Shown: positions 1-9,566 of the stretch, in pieces
How the letters are laid out: every line of letters starts with the position of its first letter
Numbering within the stretch: position 1 is the first letter of the stretch
Assembly (NCBI GenBank): GCA_902574215.1
Contig: CACGMR010000009.1
Span: forward strand, 1 to 34,570
Reading direction: 5' to 3'
DNA: 34,570 nt
Source of the DNA: an uncultured Pelagibacteraceae bacterium
GTDB lineage: Bacteria > Pseudomonadota > Alphaproteobacteria > Pelagibacterales > Pelagibacteraceae
Notes under the pieces: model-generated
What the model was told of the DNA's origin: nothing
Database searches by the model: none
Seen by the model: only the letters and a program-made list of their open reading frames with translations
Translations under genes and position numbers: made by a program

Positions 1-177
1 GTTTGCGTCTTTTGGATTAAAAACTATATTTCTCTCAAATAAAAAACGTGCATCTTCATACTTTTCTTTTTTAAATAATTTTAAAGCTTCATTAAAAAAA
101 TTTTCTTTACTAAAAGACGTGCTGTTAAAAGAAACAGTTAAAAGTATTAATACTATTAATTTGAAAAATTTGCTCAT
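1..177 (-). CDS. Partial exported TPR-like protein (N-terminus only)
   Basis: The reading frame starts at ATG 177-175 and runs off the left edge, so only the first 59 residues are visible. Residues 1-23 form a Lys-start hydrophobic signal peptide ([19 protein letters not shown]). What follows (ENFFNEALKLFKKEKYEDA) has the spacing of a tetratricopeptide helix pair, with Ala/Leu/Phe at TPR-like positions and an NPKDA turn. The A of its ATG is the last base of the guaB stop codon (TAATG), so translation is probably coupled to guaB. It is likely a periplasmic or lipoprotein-like TPR protein; the exact family cannot be told from this fragment. The start and signal peptide are seen directly; the TPR assignment is an inference. 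Confidence 0.6.
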   Translation of the reverse strand, partial: MSKFFKLIVLILLTVSFNSTSFSKENFFNEALKLFKKEKYEDARFLFERNIVFNPKDAN

Positions 178-1253
178 TAATATTTACTATCTTTTTTTAC
201 CACATCTACATTATGAACCATACTTTCGTAAAATCCAGCTTTTGTAATTTTCACAAATTGTGGTTTATTTCTTAATTTAATGATTGTTTTTGATCCAAGA
301 TAACCCATGGAAGATTTTAATCCACCAATTAATTTATAAATAATACTGCCCACATCTCCTTTATATTTTACAAAACCTTCAACACCCTCAGGCACATATT
401 TTGAGGAGTCTTTTTGTTTTTTCTGAAAGTATCTATCAGCTGACCCTTTGTTCATAGCTCCAACTGACCCCATGCCTCTAAAACTTTTAAAAAGCTGTCC
501 ATTTTTTTTAATTAATTTACCTGGAGTTTCGTTTGTACCCGCAAATAACGAGCCAATCATTACAGCATCAGCTCCTGCAGCAAAAGCTTTTGCTAAATCA
601 CCAGAATATTTTATTCCCCCATCTGAAATTATTTTAATATTTTTATTCTTTAAACCACTTCTTACAGCTAAAATTGCACTTAATTGAGGAACACCTATTC
701 CAGCAACTAATCTTGTTGTGCAAATAGAACCTGGTCCTATACCGATTTTAATTATATCTACTCCTAATTTTATTAGGAATTTTGCAGCTTCTGGAGTTGC
801 GATATTTCCTGCACATAATGCAATTTTTTTGGTTTTTAATTTTTTAATATATTTGATTATTTCTGCAACTTTCTTTGTATGACCGTGTGCTGTATCTACT
901 ACGATTAAATCTACACCTTCTTTAATTATTTCTTTAGCTCTGACAAATTCATTTGGTGCTGCACCTACAGCTGCTCCAACAATTAGTTTTTGTTTTTTAA
1001 CTTTTTTTATCTCTGATAATTGTTTTTTAATATCAAGGTTTCTGTGAATTACTCCAATACCGCCAGCTTTAGCTATAGCTATTGCCATTCTGCTCTCTGT
1101 GACAGTGTCCATTGCAGATGATAAAAGTGGAATTTTAAGTTTCAAATTTTTTGTTAAAGATACACTAGTGTCTGCATCAGAAGGTAATATTTCTGAATAC
1201 TTTGGAGCTAATGTAACATCATCAAAGGTAAGTGCTTCTTTTATGGGAACCAT
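177..1253 (-). CDS. guaB: Inosine-5'-monophosphate dehydrogenase lacking CBS domains
   Basis: Oxidises IMP to XMP with NAD+, the committed step of guanine nucleotide synthesis, in the cytosol. The protein starts with the IMPDH signature [10 protein letters not shown]. It has the catalytic-loop motif GSICTTR with nucleophile Cys178, the phosphate loops around Gly212-Gly213 and Gly234, and the flap Arg274-Tyr275 in GSADRYFQ. The C-terminal block VPEGVEGFV...GGLKSSMGY is typical of IMPDH and argues against GMP reductase, which shares the catalytic loop. At 358 residues it is about 130 shorter than the usual 485-490. The missing part is exactly the two CBS modules: after VIHRNL (residue 73) it passes almost directly to LIVGAAVG (residue 90). 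It is last-but-one in the psd-pssA-GT-rlmE run, 37 bases after rlmE, and overlaps the next gene by one base. Confidence 0.95.
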   Translation of the reverse strand: MVPIKEALTFDDVTLAPKYSEILPSDADTSVSLTKNLKLKIPLLSSAMDTVTESRMAIAIAKAGGIGVIHRNLDIKKQLSEIKKVKKQKLIVGAAVGAAPNEFVRAKEIIKEGVDLIVVDTAHGHTKKVAEIIKYIKKLKTKKIALCAGNIATPEAAKFLIKLGVDIIKIGIGPGSICTTRLVAGIGVPQLSAILAVRSGLKNKNIKIISDGGIKYSGDLAKAFAAGADAVMIGSLFAGTNETPGKLIKKNGQLFKSFRGMGSVGAMNKGSADRYFQKKQKDSSKYVPEGVEGFVKYKGDVGSIIYKLIGGLKSSMGYLGSKTIIKLRNKPQFVKITKAGFYESMVHNVDVVKKDSKY

Positions 1254-1290
1254 AATCTTTTATATACGATTCATTTTAAAATAAAAGTCT

Positions 1291-1902
1291 CTATCGAATT
1301 TTTCTACAAATTATAAAACTTTCTTTTGAATCTTTTCTGCTAGATTTTGGTTTAAAAACCTTAACTTCTTTAAAATATTTTTTTCCCTCTGCGACGATTT
1401 CGTTAAATGTTCCTCCCATAAAAATTTTTGAAATAAAATATCCGTTTTCTTTCATTAAATCTTTTGCAAAAAACATTGCCTCTTTACACAGTTCTCCAGT
1501 TTGGATTGAGTCTATATTTTTAATACCAGTTGTATCTACAGCCATATCAGACATTACAACGTCAACTTTACCGTTTATATGTTTTTTAATTTCTTCTTGA
1601 GTTTTTTCTTCAGTAAAATCTCCTTGGATTTGAACACTATTACCTATGGGTTCCATTTTTTTTAAATCTATAGATATCAATTTTCCACTTTTAGCTGCTT
1701 TGAGAGCATATTGTGACCAGCTTCCTGGAGCTGCACCAATATCAATTACTGATAATCCACCTTTAAAAATTTTAAATTTTTCATCAATTTCAATTAATTT
1801 ATAAGCTGATCTGGCTCTGTATCCATCCACTTTTGATTGTCTAACATAAATATCTCTACGTTGTTTGTTTACCCAATTTTTAGAGATTTTATTTTTTTTC
1901 AA
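1291..1902 (-). CDS. rlmE: 23S rRNA 2'-O-ribose methyltransferase RlmE (FtsJ/RrmJ)
   Basis: Methylates the 2'-OH of U2552 in the A-loop of 23S rRNA, a late 50S assembly step using SAM. The SAM-binding motif I is DIGAAPGSWSQ at 54-64. The catalytic K-D-K-E tetrad of this family is readable as Lys35, Asp119 (MSDMA), Lys159 (SKIF) and Glu194. Length 203 matches the family (about 209 in E. coli). The only start that keeps the conserved N-terminal segment is TTG at 1902-1900, placed directly after the TAA of the upstream glycosyltransferase; no in-frame ATG exists before residue 83. Abutting stop and start suggest translational coupling in the operon. Confidence 0.95.
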   Translation of the reverse strand: MKKNKISKNWVNKQRRDIYVRQSKVDGYRARSAYKLIEIDEKFKIFKGGLSVIDIGAAPGSWSQYALKAAKSGKLISIDLKKMEPIGNSVQIQGDFTEEKTQEEIKKHINGKVDVVMSDMAVDTTGIKNIDSIQTGELCKEAMFFAKDLMKENGYFISKIFMGGTFNEIVAEGKKYFKEVKVFKPKSSRKDSKESFIICRKIR

Positions 1903-2802
1903 TTAATTATTAAACCTAAGTTTCATTTCAATTAAATCTCCTTCAGTAGTTTTTACTTTTGAAATAAAATTTTTGTTGTTTCTTATTTGATCGTTATTTT
2001 TTCCAGCAAAATGTACAATACCTATTTGATGATTTGGAAGATAAGGTTCAACTAAAGTATTTCTTACTTTATCATATCTTAATGCTTGAATTAAAGTCCA
2101 GTTACAATAGGCTGGCAATATCTCTACACCTAGGCCATCATGATAAATTGAAATATTCATTGCTATTTGCTCAGAACCCCAAATCTTTCCAGACTTTAAT
2201 GCTATTCTTAAATTTTTTTGCCAAACCTCCCAATGAGATGCGTTTGCTTCAAGAGCAAATACTCCAATATTAAGGTGAGGTTTTAAAGCTACTTCTCTTG
2301 CTATTTTTTCAGAAAAACCTGAGGACTTAGCATGTTTATAATTCTGTGACTTAATTCTAGCAAAACTACCAAATACCCATTCAGCTCTCAGAACTCTGCC
2401 GTAAGCTCTATCAGCTGATGTTGCTATAGAAAGTTTGTTATTTTCACAACCTTTTAAATACAGTTCAATAGCACTCCATGAATTCACCCACGCATCTGCA
2501 TCTATCCATAAATATTTTTTATAGCCTGGAAAGTATTTTGGCAAAAAAGCTCTTGATACTTGACTTTTAAGCCATTCCCTACCTCTAACCTTTAAATCGG
2601 GAACATCAATATCCCAATCAGCGGATTTTATATCATCTACTTTTTTTGAAAGTTTTTGTTTTTGATCTTCTTTTAATCCAGCGTCTAAAATACAAATTGC
2701 AGTATTTTCACTCTCTTTAAAACGTTTAACAGAGTCAACTAGTTCATCTAATAAATCATAATAATTAGAATCTGCTAAAGATATAATTACATTTTCTTTC
2801 AT
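1903..2802 (-). CDS. GT8-like glycosyltransferase
   Basis: A cytosolic GT-A-fold protein of 299 residues that probably transfers a sugar from a nucleotide donor. The nucleotide-sugar/metal site is the D-x-D at Asp101-Ala-Asp103 inside YLWIDADAWV. Near the C-terminus, IVHFAGKNND resembles the HxxGxxK element of family 8 transferases. The N-terminal NVIISLADSNYYDLLDELVDS region fits the first Rossmann strand and helix. There is no signal peptide or membrane segment. It overlaps the pssA stop by one base (TAATG) and abuts rlmE, so it belongs to the phospholipid operon. That context suggests a glycolipid or surface-glycan acceptor, but the sugar and acceptor cannot be read from sequence. Confidence 0.7.
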   Translation of the reverse strand: MKENVIISLADSNYYDLLDELVDSVKRFKESENTAICILDAGLKEDQKQKLSKKVDDIKSADWDIDVPDLKVRGREWLKSQVSRAFLPKYFPGYKKYLWIDADAWVNSWSAIELYLKGCENNKLSIATSADRAYGRVLRAEWVFGSFARIKSQNYKHAKSSGFSEKIAREVALKPHLNIGVFALEANASHWEVWQKNLRIALKSGKIWGSEQIAMNISIYHDGLGVEILPAYCNWTLIQALRYDKVRNTLVEPYLPNHQIGIVHFAGKNNDQIRNNKNFISKVKTTEGDLIEMKLRFNN

Positions 2803-3611
2803 TAGAGTACATCTTCAAGATCATCTTCATCATCTTTAAAGTTTTGATCCTCATTTTGTTTTTTTAACTTTTGATAATGAAAAAAACTTATTGGAAGCAT
2901 ACCTAAGTATATAATTGCGCTAATAGATATAACGTTAAATGGGTATATTAGAAGTAATCCAAAAAATAAAACTATTCCAAATAGTAGAAAAATGGTTGCT
3001 TTTCTTTGGATTACAATTTTTTTAAATGAATAGCTTGGAAATTTACTGATCAGTAAAAGAGATGTTGTAATAAAAAAAACTGGAACAACAATATCATAAT
3101 TTATCTTTATAAAATCAAAGCTTGTAAGACTAAATATCAATGGAGTTAGAACTAAAATACCTCCTGCAGGTGATGGAACACCTTCAAAAAAATTATCTCT
3201 CCAAGAAGGTGCTTGACCTGTATTTACGTTGAAACGTGCCAAACGTAATGCAACACAAATTACATATATTAAACATAATAACCATCCAAATCTTCCTAAT
3301 GTATTTAGTTTCCAAAAATACATAATAAATGCTGGGGCTACTCCAAAACTTATCATATCTGTTAAAGAATCTAGTTCTTTACCAACTTTTGATGTCCCTT
3401 TAATTAATCTTGCTATTCTTCCATCTAATCCATCAATAAGAGCAGCAAACATAATTGCTATAATTGCAAATTCAAATTTTCCATCCAACGCAAACCTAAT
3501 AGATGATAAACCTATACAAACTCCAATAAGAGTTAGCATGTTAGGTAAAATCACTCTTGCGTTGGTTTTTTTATCTGTAACAATTTTTAAATTGTTTTTT
3601 GGTTGTTCCAT
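2802..3611 (-). CDS. pssA: CDP-diacylglycerol-serine O-phosphatidyltransferase
   Basis: Makes phosphatidylserine from CDP-diacylglycerol and L-serine at the inner membrane, feeding Psd. The CDP-alcohol phosphatidyltransferase signature is complete: Asp60, Asp63-Gly64, Ala67-Arg68, Gly77, Asp81 and Asp85 (LIDGLDGRIARL...GKELDSLTD). Several hydrophobic helices follow, and the C-terminus is an acidic tail (DEDQ...DDEDDLEDVL). Length 269 suits the membrane-type PssA of Gram-positive and alphaproteobacterial lineages rather than the PLD-type E. coli enzyme. It starts 3 bases after psd and overlaps the next gene by one base. Confidence 0.94.
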   Translation of the reverse strand: MEQPKNNLKIVTDKKTNARVILPNMLTLIGVCIGLSSIRFALDGKFEFAIIAIMFAALIDGLDGRIARLIKGTSKVGKELDSLTDMISFGVAPAFIMYFWKLNTLGRFGWLLCLIYVICVALRLARFNVNTGQAPSWRDNFFEGVPSPAGGILVLTPLIFSLTSFDFIKINYDIVVPVFFITTSLLLISKFPSYSFKKIVIQRKATIFLLFGIVLFFGLLLIYPFNVISISAIIYLGMLPISFFHYQKLKKQNEDQNFKDDEDDLEDVL

Positions 3612-3614
3612 AAA

Positions 3615-4262
3615 TTAATTTTTTGCCAGCAGTGTTTCTCCTGAAATTGCTGTTTGACCAACTTTAACTAGTGGTTCATAATTTTCATAATAAACGTCTG
3701 CTCTACTACCAAATCTAATCATCCCAATTCTATCACCTTGATTTAATTCCTGATTTTTATTTGTTTCGCAAACTATTCTTCTTGCAACTAATCCTGCAAT
3801 TTGAACAACTACAATATCATTCCCATGCTTATCTTTAATTTTATAATAATTTCTCTCATTATCTTCGCTTGCTTTATCTAAAGATGCATTTAAAAATTTA
3901 CCTGGTTTATATAAAATTTCTTCAACAATACCTGAGCATGGTGTTCTATTGACATGACAATCAAAGACGTTCATAAAAATACTTATTTTTTTAAATTTTT
4001 TATTTTCTAGTCCAAGTTCTTTAGGCCCATCCACGTCTTCAACTTTAATTACTTCTCCATCTGCAGGACTTACAAGATAACTATCGTCTCCTATAATTGT
4101 TCTTTCTGGATCTCTAAAAAAATAATAAACCCAGACAGTTAGTAAAATTCCTATTAATCCTAAAAAATTATTAATAATTAAAAAAATGATAGTTATGAAA
4201 ACAGCTATAACTATAAACTTGTATCCTTCTGTATGAATCTTTGGAAATATCTTACTAAACAT
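3615..4262 (-). CDS. psd: Phosphatidylserine decarboxylase proenzyme (short type)
   Basis: Decarboxylates phosphatidylserine to phosphatidylethanolamine, the product of the PssA partner encoded immediately downstream. The pyruvoyl cofactor would arise by self-cleavage between Gly185 and Ser186 in MIRFGSRADV. Other family motifs are FFRDPER (48-54), SPADGEV (65-71), FMNVFDCHVNRTP (96-108) and GLVARRIV (157-164). A hydrophobic segment at about 15-47 anchors the enzyme. Length 215 fits the short archaetidylserine-decarboxylase-like class common in Alphaproteobacteria. It is the first gene of the leftward operon and is transcribed divergently from icd across 76 bases. Confidence 0.95.
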   Translation of the reverse strand: MFSKIFPKIHTEGYKFIVIAVFITIIFLIINNFLGLIGILLTVWVYYFFRDPERTIIGDDSYLVSPADGEVIKVEDVDGPKELGLENKKFKKISIFMNVFDCHVNRTPCSGIVEEILYKPGKFLNASLDKASEDNERNYYKIKDKHGNDIVVVQIAGLVARRIVCETNKNQELNQGDRIGMIRFGSRADVYYENYEPLVKVGQTAISGETLLAKN

Positions 4263-4338
4263 ATTCTTCTATTTGCTAATTTTCGATTAATATGTATATA
4301 AAACGATCAAATTCAATTAATAAGATAATTTTTATTTA
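4263..4338. promoter_or_regulatory. Divergent promoter region psd / icd
   Basis: Seventy-six AT-rich bases separate the outward-facing starts of psd and icd, so both promoters should lie here. Rightward, TTGCTA at 4273-4278 and TATATA at 4295-4300 are 16 bases apart and could be the icd -35/-10. No Shine-Dalgarno sequence is obvious before icd. The leftward promoter is not clear. Confidence 0.4.
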
Positions 4339-5553
4339 ATGAGCAAAATCAATGTAAAAAACCCAGTTGTAGAGCTGGATGGCGATGAAATGACTCGTAT
4401 TATATGGGAGTTCATCAAAAATAAATTAATCCTCCCATATTTAGATCTAGGTATCGAGTATTACGATTTAGGCATGAAAAGCAGAGATAATACTGATGAT
4501 CAGATTACCATCGATTCTGCGAATGCTATTAAAAAAATTGGTGTTGGAATAAAGTGTGCAACGATTACCCCTGATGAAGAAAGAGTAGAAGAATTTGATT
4601 TAAAAAAAATGTGGAGATCTCCAAACGGAACCATAAGAAATATAATTGGTGGAACAGTATTTAGAGAACCAATTATTTGTAAAAATATTCCAAAACTTGT
4701 TCCTTCTTGGACTGATCCAGTGATTATTGGAAGACATGCATTTGGTGATCAATATAGAGCAACAGATTTTAAAGTTCCTGGAAAAGGAAAAATGGAAGTG
4801 AAGTGGACATCAGAAGATGGAAAAGATGAAATTAAATATGAAGTATTTAATTTTACAGGTCCTGGTGTGGCTTTATCAATGTATAATTTAGATAAGTCTA
4901 TTGAAGACTTTGCAAGATCTTGTTTTAGCTATGGATTGATTAAAAAATGGCCTGTTTATATGTCTACAAAAAATACAATTCTAAAGCAATACGATGGAAG
5001 ATTTAAAGATATTTTCCAAGAAATTTTTGACAATGAATATAAAAGTGAATTTGAAAAAAATAATTTGACTTACGAACATAGGTTAATTGATGACATGGTT
5101 GCATGTGCAATGAAGTGGAGTGGTAAATATATTTGGGCATGTAAAAACTATGATGGAGATGTACAATCAGATACTATGGCTCAAGGTTATGGATCTTTAG
5201 GATTAATGACAAGTACATTGCTAACTCCAGATGGAAAAGTAATGGAAGCAGAAGCTGCACACGGAACAGTAACTAGACATTATAGAATGCATCAACAAGG
5301 AAAAGAAACTTCAACTAACCCTATCGCATCAATTTTTGCTTGGACAAGAGGATTAGCTCACAGAGGTAAATTAGATGGTAATGAAGAACTGATCAAATTT
5401 GCACAAACTTTAGAAAAAGTTTGTATTGAATGTGTTGAAAGTGGATCAATGACAAAAGATTTAGCAATTCTTATTGGTCCAAATAGTAAATTTTTAACTA
5501 CAAATCAATTTTTAGATGAAATTGATGGTAATCTAAAAAAGAAATTAAACTAA
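4339..5553 (+). CDS. icd: NADP-dependent isocitrate dehydrogenase (subfamily II)
   Basis: Oxidatively decarboxylates isocitrate to 2-oxoglutarate in the TCA cycle, making NADPH. The 404-residue protein is of the eukaryote-like homodimeric class (as in human IDH1/2 and Rhizobiales), not the E. coli type. Substrate residues are visible as Ser94, Asn96 and Arg100 (SPNGTIRN), Arg109 and Arg132. The NADP-site segment [11 protein letters not shown] has the Arg-His pair typical of NADP specificity. The gene stands alone on the plus strand and converges on alaS, with the two reading frames overlapping by 9 bases at their 3' ends (5545-5553). Confidence 0.96.
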   Translation: MSKINVKNPVVELDGDEMTRIIWEFIKNKLILPYLDLGIEYYDLGMKSRDNTDDQITIDSANAIKKIGVGIKCATITPDEERVEEFDLKKMWRSPNGTIRNIIGGTVFREPIICKNIPKLVPSWTDPVIIGRHAFGDQYRATDFKVPGKGKMEVKWTSEDGKDEIKYEVFNFTGPGVALSMYNLDKSIEDFARSCFSYGLIKKWPVYMSTKNTILKQYDGRFKDIFQEIFDNEYKSEFEKNNLTYEHRLIDDMVACAMKWSGKYIWACKNYDGDVQSDTMAQGYGSLGLMTSTLLTPDGKVMEAEAAHGTVTRHYRMHQQGKETSTNPIASIFAWTRGLAHRGKLDGNEELIKFAQTLEKVCIECVESGSMTKDLAILIGPNSKFLTTNQFLDEIDGNLKKKLN

Positions 5554-8211
5554 ACCCTTAAGCTTTTCAAAAGCCTCTTCAATTTTCGATTGATCCTGTC
5601 CACCAGCTTGAGCAAAGTCTTTTCTTCCTCCACCACCTTTACCACCAATTATTTCAGATCCAACTTTTACAAATTTAACTGCATCAAACTTATTGGTTAA
5701 ATTATCTGTTACTCCAACAGCTAATCCAACCTTGTCATCTTTATTTGCAAACACAACCACAATGCCCTCGCCTAAATCTTTTTTACCTTTATCTACAAGT
5801 TTTCTTAATTCTTTTGGAGGCAATCCATCTATTTTTTGAAGTCTTAACTTAACTCCATTAATTTCTTCATCTTTAATAATGTTCTTAGATTTATCCTCTA
5901 AAATTGCATTTACTGAAATACTCTCTAATTGTTTAGTTAAATTTTTTATTAAAGTTTTTTGGTCAGCTTCTTCTAAACTTGGTTTTCCTCCCAATTTAAT
6001 AATTTGCTGACTTAAATCTTTAATTGTCTCTTCATCTTTTTCCGCAGATAGATTTGATAATTTTTCTTTATTTTTTAAATATTCTTCTAATTGTTTATCT
6101 CTCAAAGCCTCAATTCTTCTAACCCCTGCGGCAATTGAGGACTGACTGACAATCTTAAATTTACCAATATCACCAGTGTTTTTAACGTGTGTTCCTCCGC
6201 ATAATTCAGTAGAAAAATACTTACCATCCTCGTCTCCCATCGAAAGAACTCTTACTTCATCGCCGTATTTTTCTCCAAATAATGCTAGAGCACCATTTTC
6301 AACCGCCTCATCAGGTGTCATTAGTCTAGTTTTTACATCAGATTTTTTTGAAACCATTTTGTTTACAAATTCCTCAATTTTATCAATTTCCTCATTCAAA
6401 ATAGGTTTCATGTGACTAAAATCAAATCTTAATCTACTTGGCTCTACTAATGAACCTTTTTGAGTTACATGAGTGCCTAGAACTCTTCGTAAAGATTCAT
6501 GTAGCAGATGGGTTGCCGAATGATAAGCTCGAGTATTGTCTCTTCTTTCTACATCAATTTTTAACTCTACACTTTCTTTTAATTTTATAGATCCACTTTT
6601 AACCTTTCCATAATGGACAAATAAATCACCTAATTTTTTTTGAACATCAGCTACTTCAAATTTAAAATCATTTGATACTATTTCACCAGTATCACCAACT
6701 TGTCCACCTGACTCACCGTAGAAAGGAGTTTGATTTACTATAATCATTCCCTCATCATTTTCTTTAAGTTGATCAACTTCTTTATTATCTTTTAAAAGAG
6801 ATAATACGACGCCTTCGGCTTGATTAGTTTCGTATCCTAAGAATTCAGTTGGCTCAATTTTATCTTTTATTCCAAACCAGATATCTTCAACTGCAGCATC
6901 TCCAGAACCTTTCCAATTTTTCTTAGCAAGTTCTCTGCTTTCCTTCATTAAAGATTGAAACTTTTCAGTATCAATTGACATTGATTTATTTCTTAAAATA
7001 TCTTCGGTAAGATCTAATGGAAAACCATAAGTATCATATAATTTAAAAGCTACTTCACCTGGTAATACTTTATCTATTTTAGATATTTCATCATTTAAAA
7101 TTTTTATTCCTCTATCTAATAGAACTAAAAATTTTTCCTCTTCCATTTTTAAAGTCTCTTTAATTAAAGATTCTGCTCTAACTAATTCTGGATAGTTTCC
7201 TGACATTTCATTTTTAAGAGTGTCGAACAAATTGTAAAAAACTGGTTCCTTAGATCCAAGTAAATGAGAATGTCTCATGCCTCTTCTCATAATTCTTCGA
7301 AGAACATATCCTCTTCCTTCATTTGAAGGTAAAACCCCTTCAGCAATTAAAAATGAACTAGCTCTTAAATGATCAGCTATAACTCTAAAACTTGAAAGAT
7401 TAGATTTGTCTGATTTAACTTTTACAATTTCTGAGGCTGAGTTAATTATTTTTTTGAAATGATCTGTTTCATAATTATCATGAGTGCCTTGCAGCAAAGC
7501 TGCTATTCTCTCAAGCCCCATTCCTGTATCAACAGATGGTTTTGGAAGATTAATTCTTTTATCTTTTGTAACTTGTTCAAATTGCATAAAGACCAAGTTC
7601 CAAATTTCGATAAACCTATCTCCATCCTCGTCTTTACTTCCAGGTAATCCACCTGGTAAATGATCACCGTGATCAAAGAATATTTCAGAACACGGTCCAC
7701 AAGGTCCTGTCTCACCCATTGACCAAAAATTATCTGAGGTTGCTATTCTTATAATTCTATCATCGCTAAAACCCGCTATTTTCTTCCAAAAATTAAAGGC
7801 CTCATCATCCTCATGAAATACAGTTACATAAAGTCTATTTTTATCTATTCCAAAATCTTTTGTTATTAAATTCCAAGCATAATTAATTGCTTGCTCTTTA
7901 AAATAATCTCCAAACGAAAAATTTCCTAACATCTCAAAAAAAGTGTGGTGTCTTGGAGTGTAACCAACATTTTCTAAATCGTTATGCTTACCACCTGCCC
8001 TTACACATTTTTGTGATGTTGTAGCTCTTACATATTCTCTTTTTTCTAATCCAGTAAATACATTTTTAAACTGAACCATTCCAGAGTTGGCAAACATCAA
8101 TGTAGGATCATTGTTTGGAACCAAATTACTAGATTCCACAATCTTGTGATCGTTCTTTTCAAAATACTTTAAGAAAGTATTTCTTATCTCATTGAGTGTT
8201 TTGTCTGCCAT
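5545..8211 (-). CDS. alaS: Alanyl-tRNA synthetase
   Basis: Charges tRNA-Ala and hydrolyses misacylated Ser/Gly-tRNA-Ala. Domains in order: class II catalytic core (residues 1-240, with motif 2 near [19 protein letters not shown]), tRNA-recognition helices (about 250-440, including [16 protein letters not shown]), editing domain (about 490-690) and C-Ala domain at the end. Editing zinc ligands are His564 and His568 (HSATHLLH), Cys671 and His675 (CGGTH), nearly the same numbering as E. coli. The terminal GGKGGGG...AQAGG motif is present. Length 888 is normal. It lies 93 bases downstream of recA, with a strong terminator between them, so it probably has its own promoter. Confidence 0.97.
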   Translation of the reverse strand: MADKTLNEIRNTFLKYFEKNDHKIVESSNLVPNNDPTLMFANSGMVQFKNVFTGLEKREYVRATTSQKCVRAGGKHNDLENVGYTPRHHTFFEMLGNFSFGDYFKEQAINYAWNLITKDFGIDKNRLYVTVFHEDDEAFNFWKKIAGFSDDRIIRIATSDNFWSMGETGPCGPCSEIFFDHGDHLPGGLPGSKDEDGDRFIEIWNLVFMQFEQVTKDKRINLPKPSVDTGMGLERIAALLQGTHDNYETDHFKKIINSASEIVKVKSDKSNLSSFRVIADHLRASSFLIAEGVLPSNEGRGYVLRRIMRRGMRHSHLLGSKEPVFYNLFDTLKNEMSGNYPELVRAESLIKETLKMEEEKFLVLLDRGIKILNDEISKIDKVLPGEVAFKLYDTYGFPLDLTEDILRNKSMSIDTEKFQSLMKESRELAKKNWKGSGDAAVEDIWFGIKDKIEPTEFLGYETNQAEGVVLSLLKDNKEVDQLKENDEGMIIVNQTPFYGESGGQVGDTGEIVSNDFKFEVADVQKKLGDLFVHYGKVKSGSIKLKESVELKIDVERRDNTRAYHSATHLLHESLRRVLGTHVTQKGSLVEPSRLRFDFSHMKPILNEEIDKIEEFVNKMVSKKSDVKTRLMTPDEAVENGALALFGEKYGDEVRVLSMGDEDGKYFSTELCGGTHVKNTGDIGKFKIVSQSSIAAGVRRIEALRDKQLEEYLKNKEKLSNLSAEKDEETIKDLSQQIIKLGGKPSLEEADQKTLIKNLTKQLESISVNAILEDKSKNIIKDEEINGVKLRLQKIDGLPPKELRKLVDKGKKDLGEGIVVVFANKDDKVGLAVGVTDNLTNKFDAVKFVKVGSEIIGGKGGGGRKDFAQAGGQDQSKIEEAFEKLKGLV

Positions 8212-8256
8212 ATTTTTAAAATACAGCTTTTTTATTCTATGTCTAGATACTGAAGG

Positions 8257-8290
8257 GAAAAAAGGCGCTTAAATTAAGCGCCTTTTATTA
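8257..8290 (-). terminator. Rho-independent terminator of recA
   Basis: A GC-rich hairpin GGCGCTT/AAGCGCC (arms 8264-8270 and 8276-8282, loop AAATT) stands in AT-rich DNA and is extended by A-T pairs. Read leftward from recA, whose stop is at 8305, it ends in a run of six T (8258-8263), the classic form. The plus-strand reading has a shorter T run, so it may work weakly in both directions. Confidence 0.9.
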
Positions 8291-8304
8291 ATAAAGATGA
8301 CCTA

Positions 8305-9459
8305 TTAATTCTTTTTAGACGGAGGAGTAGCTTCTGCTTTATCAGCCTCTTCTTTTTCAGCTACTTTCTTTTCTTTTTCCAATTTTTCAGGATCGATTGG
8401 ATTTCCTTCTATTTTCTTAGAAATCACACCTGCTTTTTCTCTAATTGCCATTTCAATTTCTGCAGCAACTTTAGGATTTTGAGCTAGATAAGTCTTAGCA
8501 TTCTCTCTACCTTGACCAATCTTCTCACCCTTGTAAGCATACCATGCACCTGATTTTTCAATTATATCTGCTTTAGAACCAAGATCGACTAATTCGCCCA
8601 TCTTGCTAATTCCTCTTCCATACATCAAGTCAAACTCGACAACTTTAAATGGTGGCGCTACTTTATTTTTAACTACCTTCACTCTTGTAGAGTTACCAAT
8701 AATCTCGTCCTTATCTTTGATCGCACCAATTCTTCTAATATCCATTCTTACAGATGAGTAAAACTTAAGTGCATTACCACCCGATGTTGTCTCTGGACTT
8801 CCAAACATAACTCCAATTTTCATTCTGATTTGGTTTATGAAAATCATCATTGTGTTTGTGTTTGATATTGAACCAGTTAATTTTCTTAAAGCTTGACTCA
8901 TTAATCTTGATTGAAGACCAACGTGATGATCTCCCATCTCACCTTCAATTTCAGCTTTAGGAGTTAAAGCTGCAACAGAGTCGATTACGATTACTGAAAT
9001 AGAGCCTGATTTTACTAGTGTATCAGCGATTTCTAAAGCTTGTTCACCAGTATCTGGCTGAGAAATTAAAAGTTCTTCAGTATTTACACCTAATTTTTTT
9101 GCATAAACTGGATCTAATGCATGCTCTGCATCAACAAATGCACAAATGCCTCCAGATTTTTGAGCTTCAGCAACAACTTGTAATGCTAATGTTGTTTTTC
9201 CAGATGACTCTGGTCCATAAACTTCAATAATTCTTCCTTTTGGTAATCCACCAATACCTAAAGCTAAATCAAGACTTAAAGAACCTGTTGAAACAGACTC
9301 GATATCCATCGCTCTCTTTTCACCAAGCTTCATTACAGAGCCTTTTCCAAAATTATCTGTAATTTGAGCTATCGCAGCGTCTAACGCTTTGTTCTTTTCT
9401 TTAACATCCATTTCTTGATCTTTGGTAGATTTAACTACTTTTAGGTTATTTTTCGTCAT
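8305..9459 (-). CDS. recA: Recombinase RecA
   Basis: ATP-dependent strand-exchange protein and co-protease for LexA/UmuD-type self-cleavage. Walker A is GPESSGKTT at 82-90. The loop region [20 protein letters not shown] and the core [10 protein letters not shown] (37-46) are highly conserved. The 384-residue length includes about 20 extra N-terminal residues before the conserved helix and an acidic/basic Lys-Glu-rich C-terminal tail. ATG 9459 is favoured because AGAGG lies about 8 bases upstream; Met17 is the fallback. A LexA-box-like element lies in the promoter region (see 9509-9523). The UmuD encoded at 13076 is a likely substrate. Confidence 0.97.
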   Translation of the reverse strand: MTKNNLKVVKSTKDQEMDVKEKNKALDAAIAQITDNFGKGSVMKLGEKRAMDIESVSTGSLSLDLALGIGGLPKGRIIEVYGPESSGKTTLALQVVAEAQKSGGICAFVDAEHALDPVYAKKLGVNTEELLISQPDTGEQALEIADTLVKSGSISVIVIDSVAALTPKAEIEGEMGDHHVGLQSRLMSQALRKLTGSISNTNTMMIFINQIRMKIGVMFGSPETTSGGNALKFYSSVRMDIRRIGAIKDKDEIIGNSTRVKVVKNKVAPPFKVVEFDLMYGRGISKMGELVDLGSKADIIEKSGAWYAYKGEKIGQGRENAKTYLAQNPKVAAEIEMAIREKAGVISKKIEGNPIDPEKLEKEKKVAEKEEADKAEATPPSKKN

Positions 9460-9508
9460 TTTTTGCCTCTTTTTTTAAATTTTTTAACACTCGAATCATA
9501 AAATAAAT

Positions 9509-9523
9509 GTACACATTTTGTTC
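9509..9523 (-). promoter_or_regulatory. Candidate SOS (LexA-type) operator before recA
   Basis: On the plus strand this reads GTAC-ACATTTT-GTTC; on the recA strand it is GAAC-N7-GTAC, one mismatch from the alphaproteobacterial SOS box GAAC-N7-GAAC. It lies about 50-65 bases upstream of the recA start and just upstream of a possible -10 (TATGAT). Eleven of 15 positions match the element before umuD at 13007. The motif is seen; its function is an inference, and no lexA gene lies in the window. Confidence 0.45.
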
Positions 9524-9566
9524 TCATTAGCAATATATTTATTTTTTACCCCTAAAAATCAAATAA

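Noticed and set aside
177..1253. GMP reductase as an alternative for the short IMPDH-like gene.
   Set aside because: The C-terminal VPEGVEGFV and GGLKSSMGY blocks and the Arg-Tyr flap are IMPDH features; only the length resembles GMP reductase.
9018..9230. Plus-strand open frame of 70 codons inside recA.
   Set aside because: Leu/Gln/His-rich composition is typical of an antisense frame of a conserved AT-rich gene. The same reasoning removes the other antisense open frames inside guaB, pssA, alaS, ureC, DUF1501, GT39, the desaturase gene and prpE.
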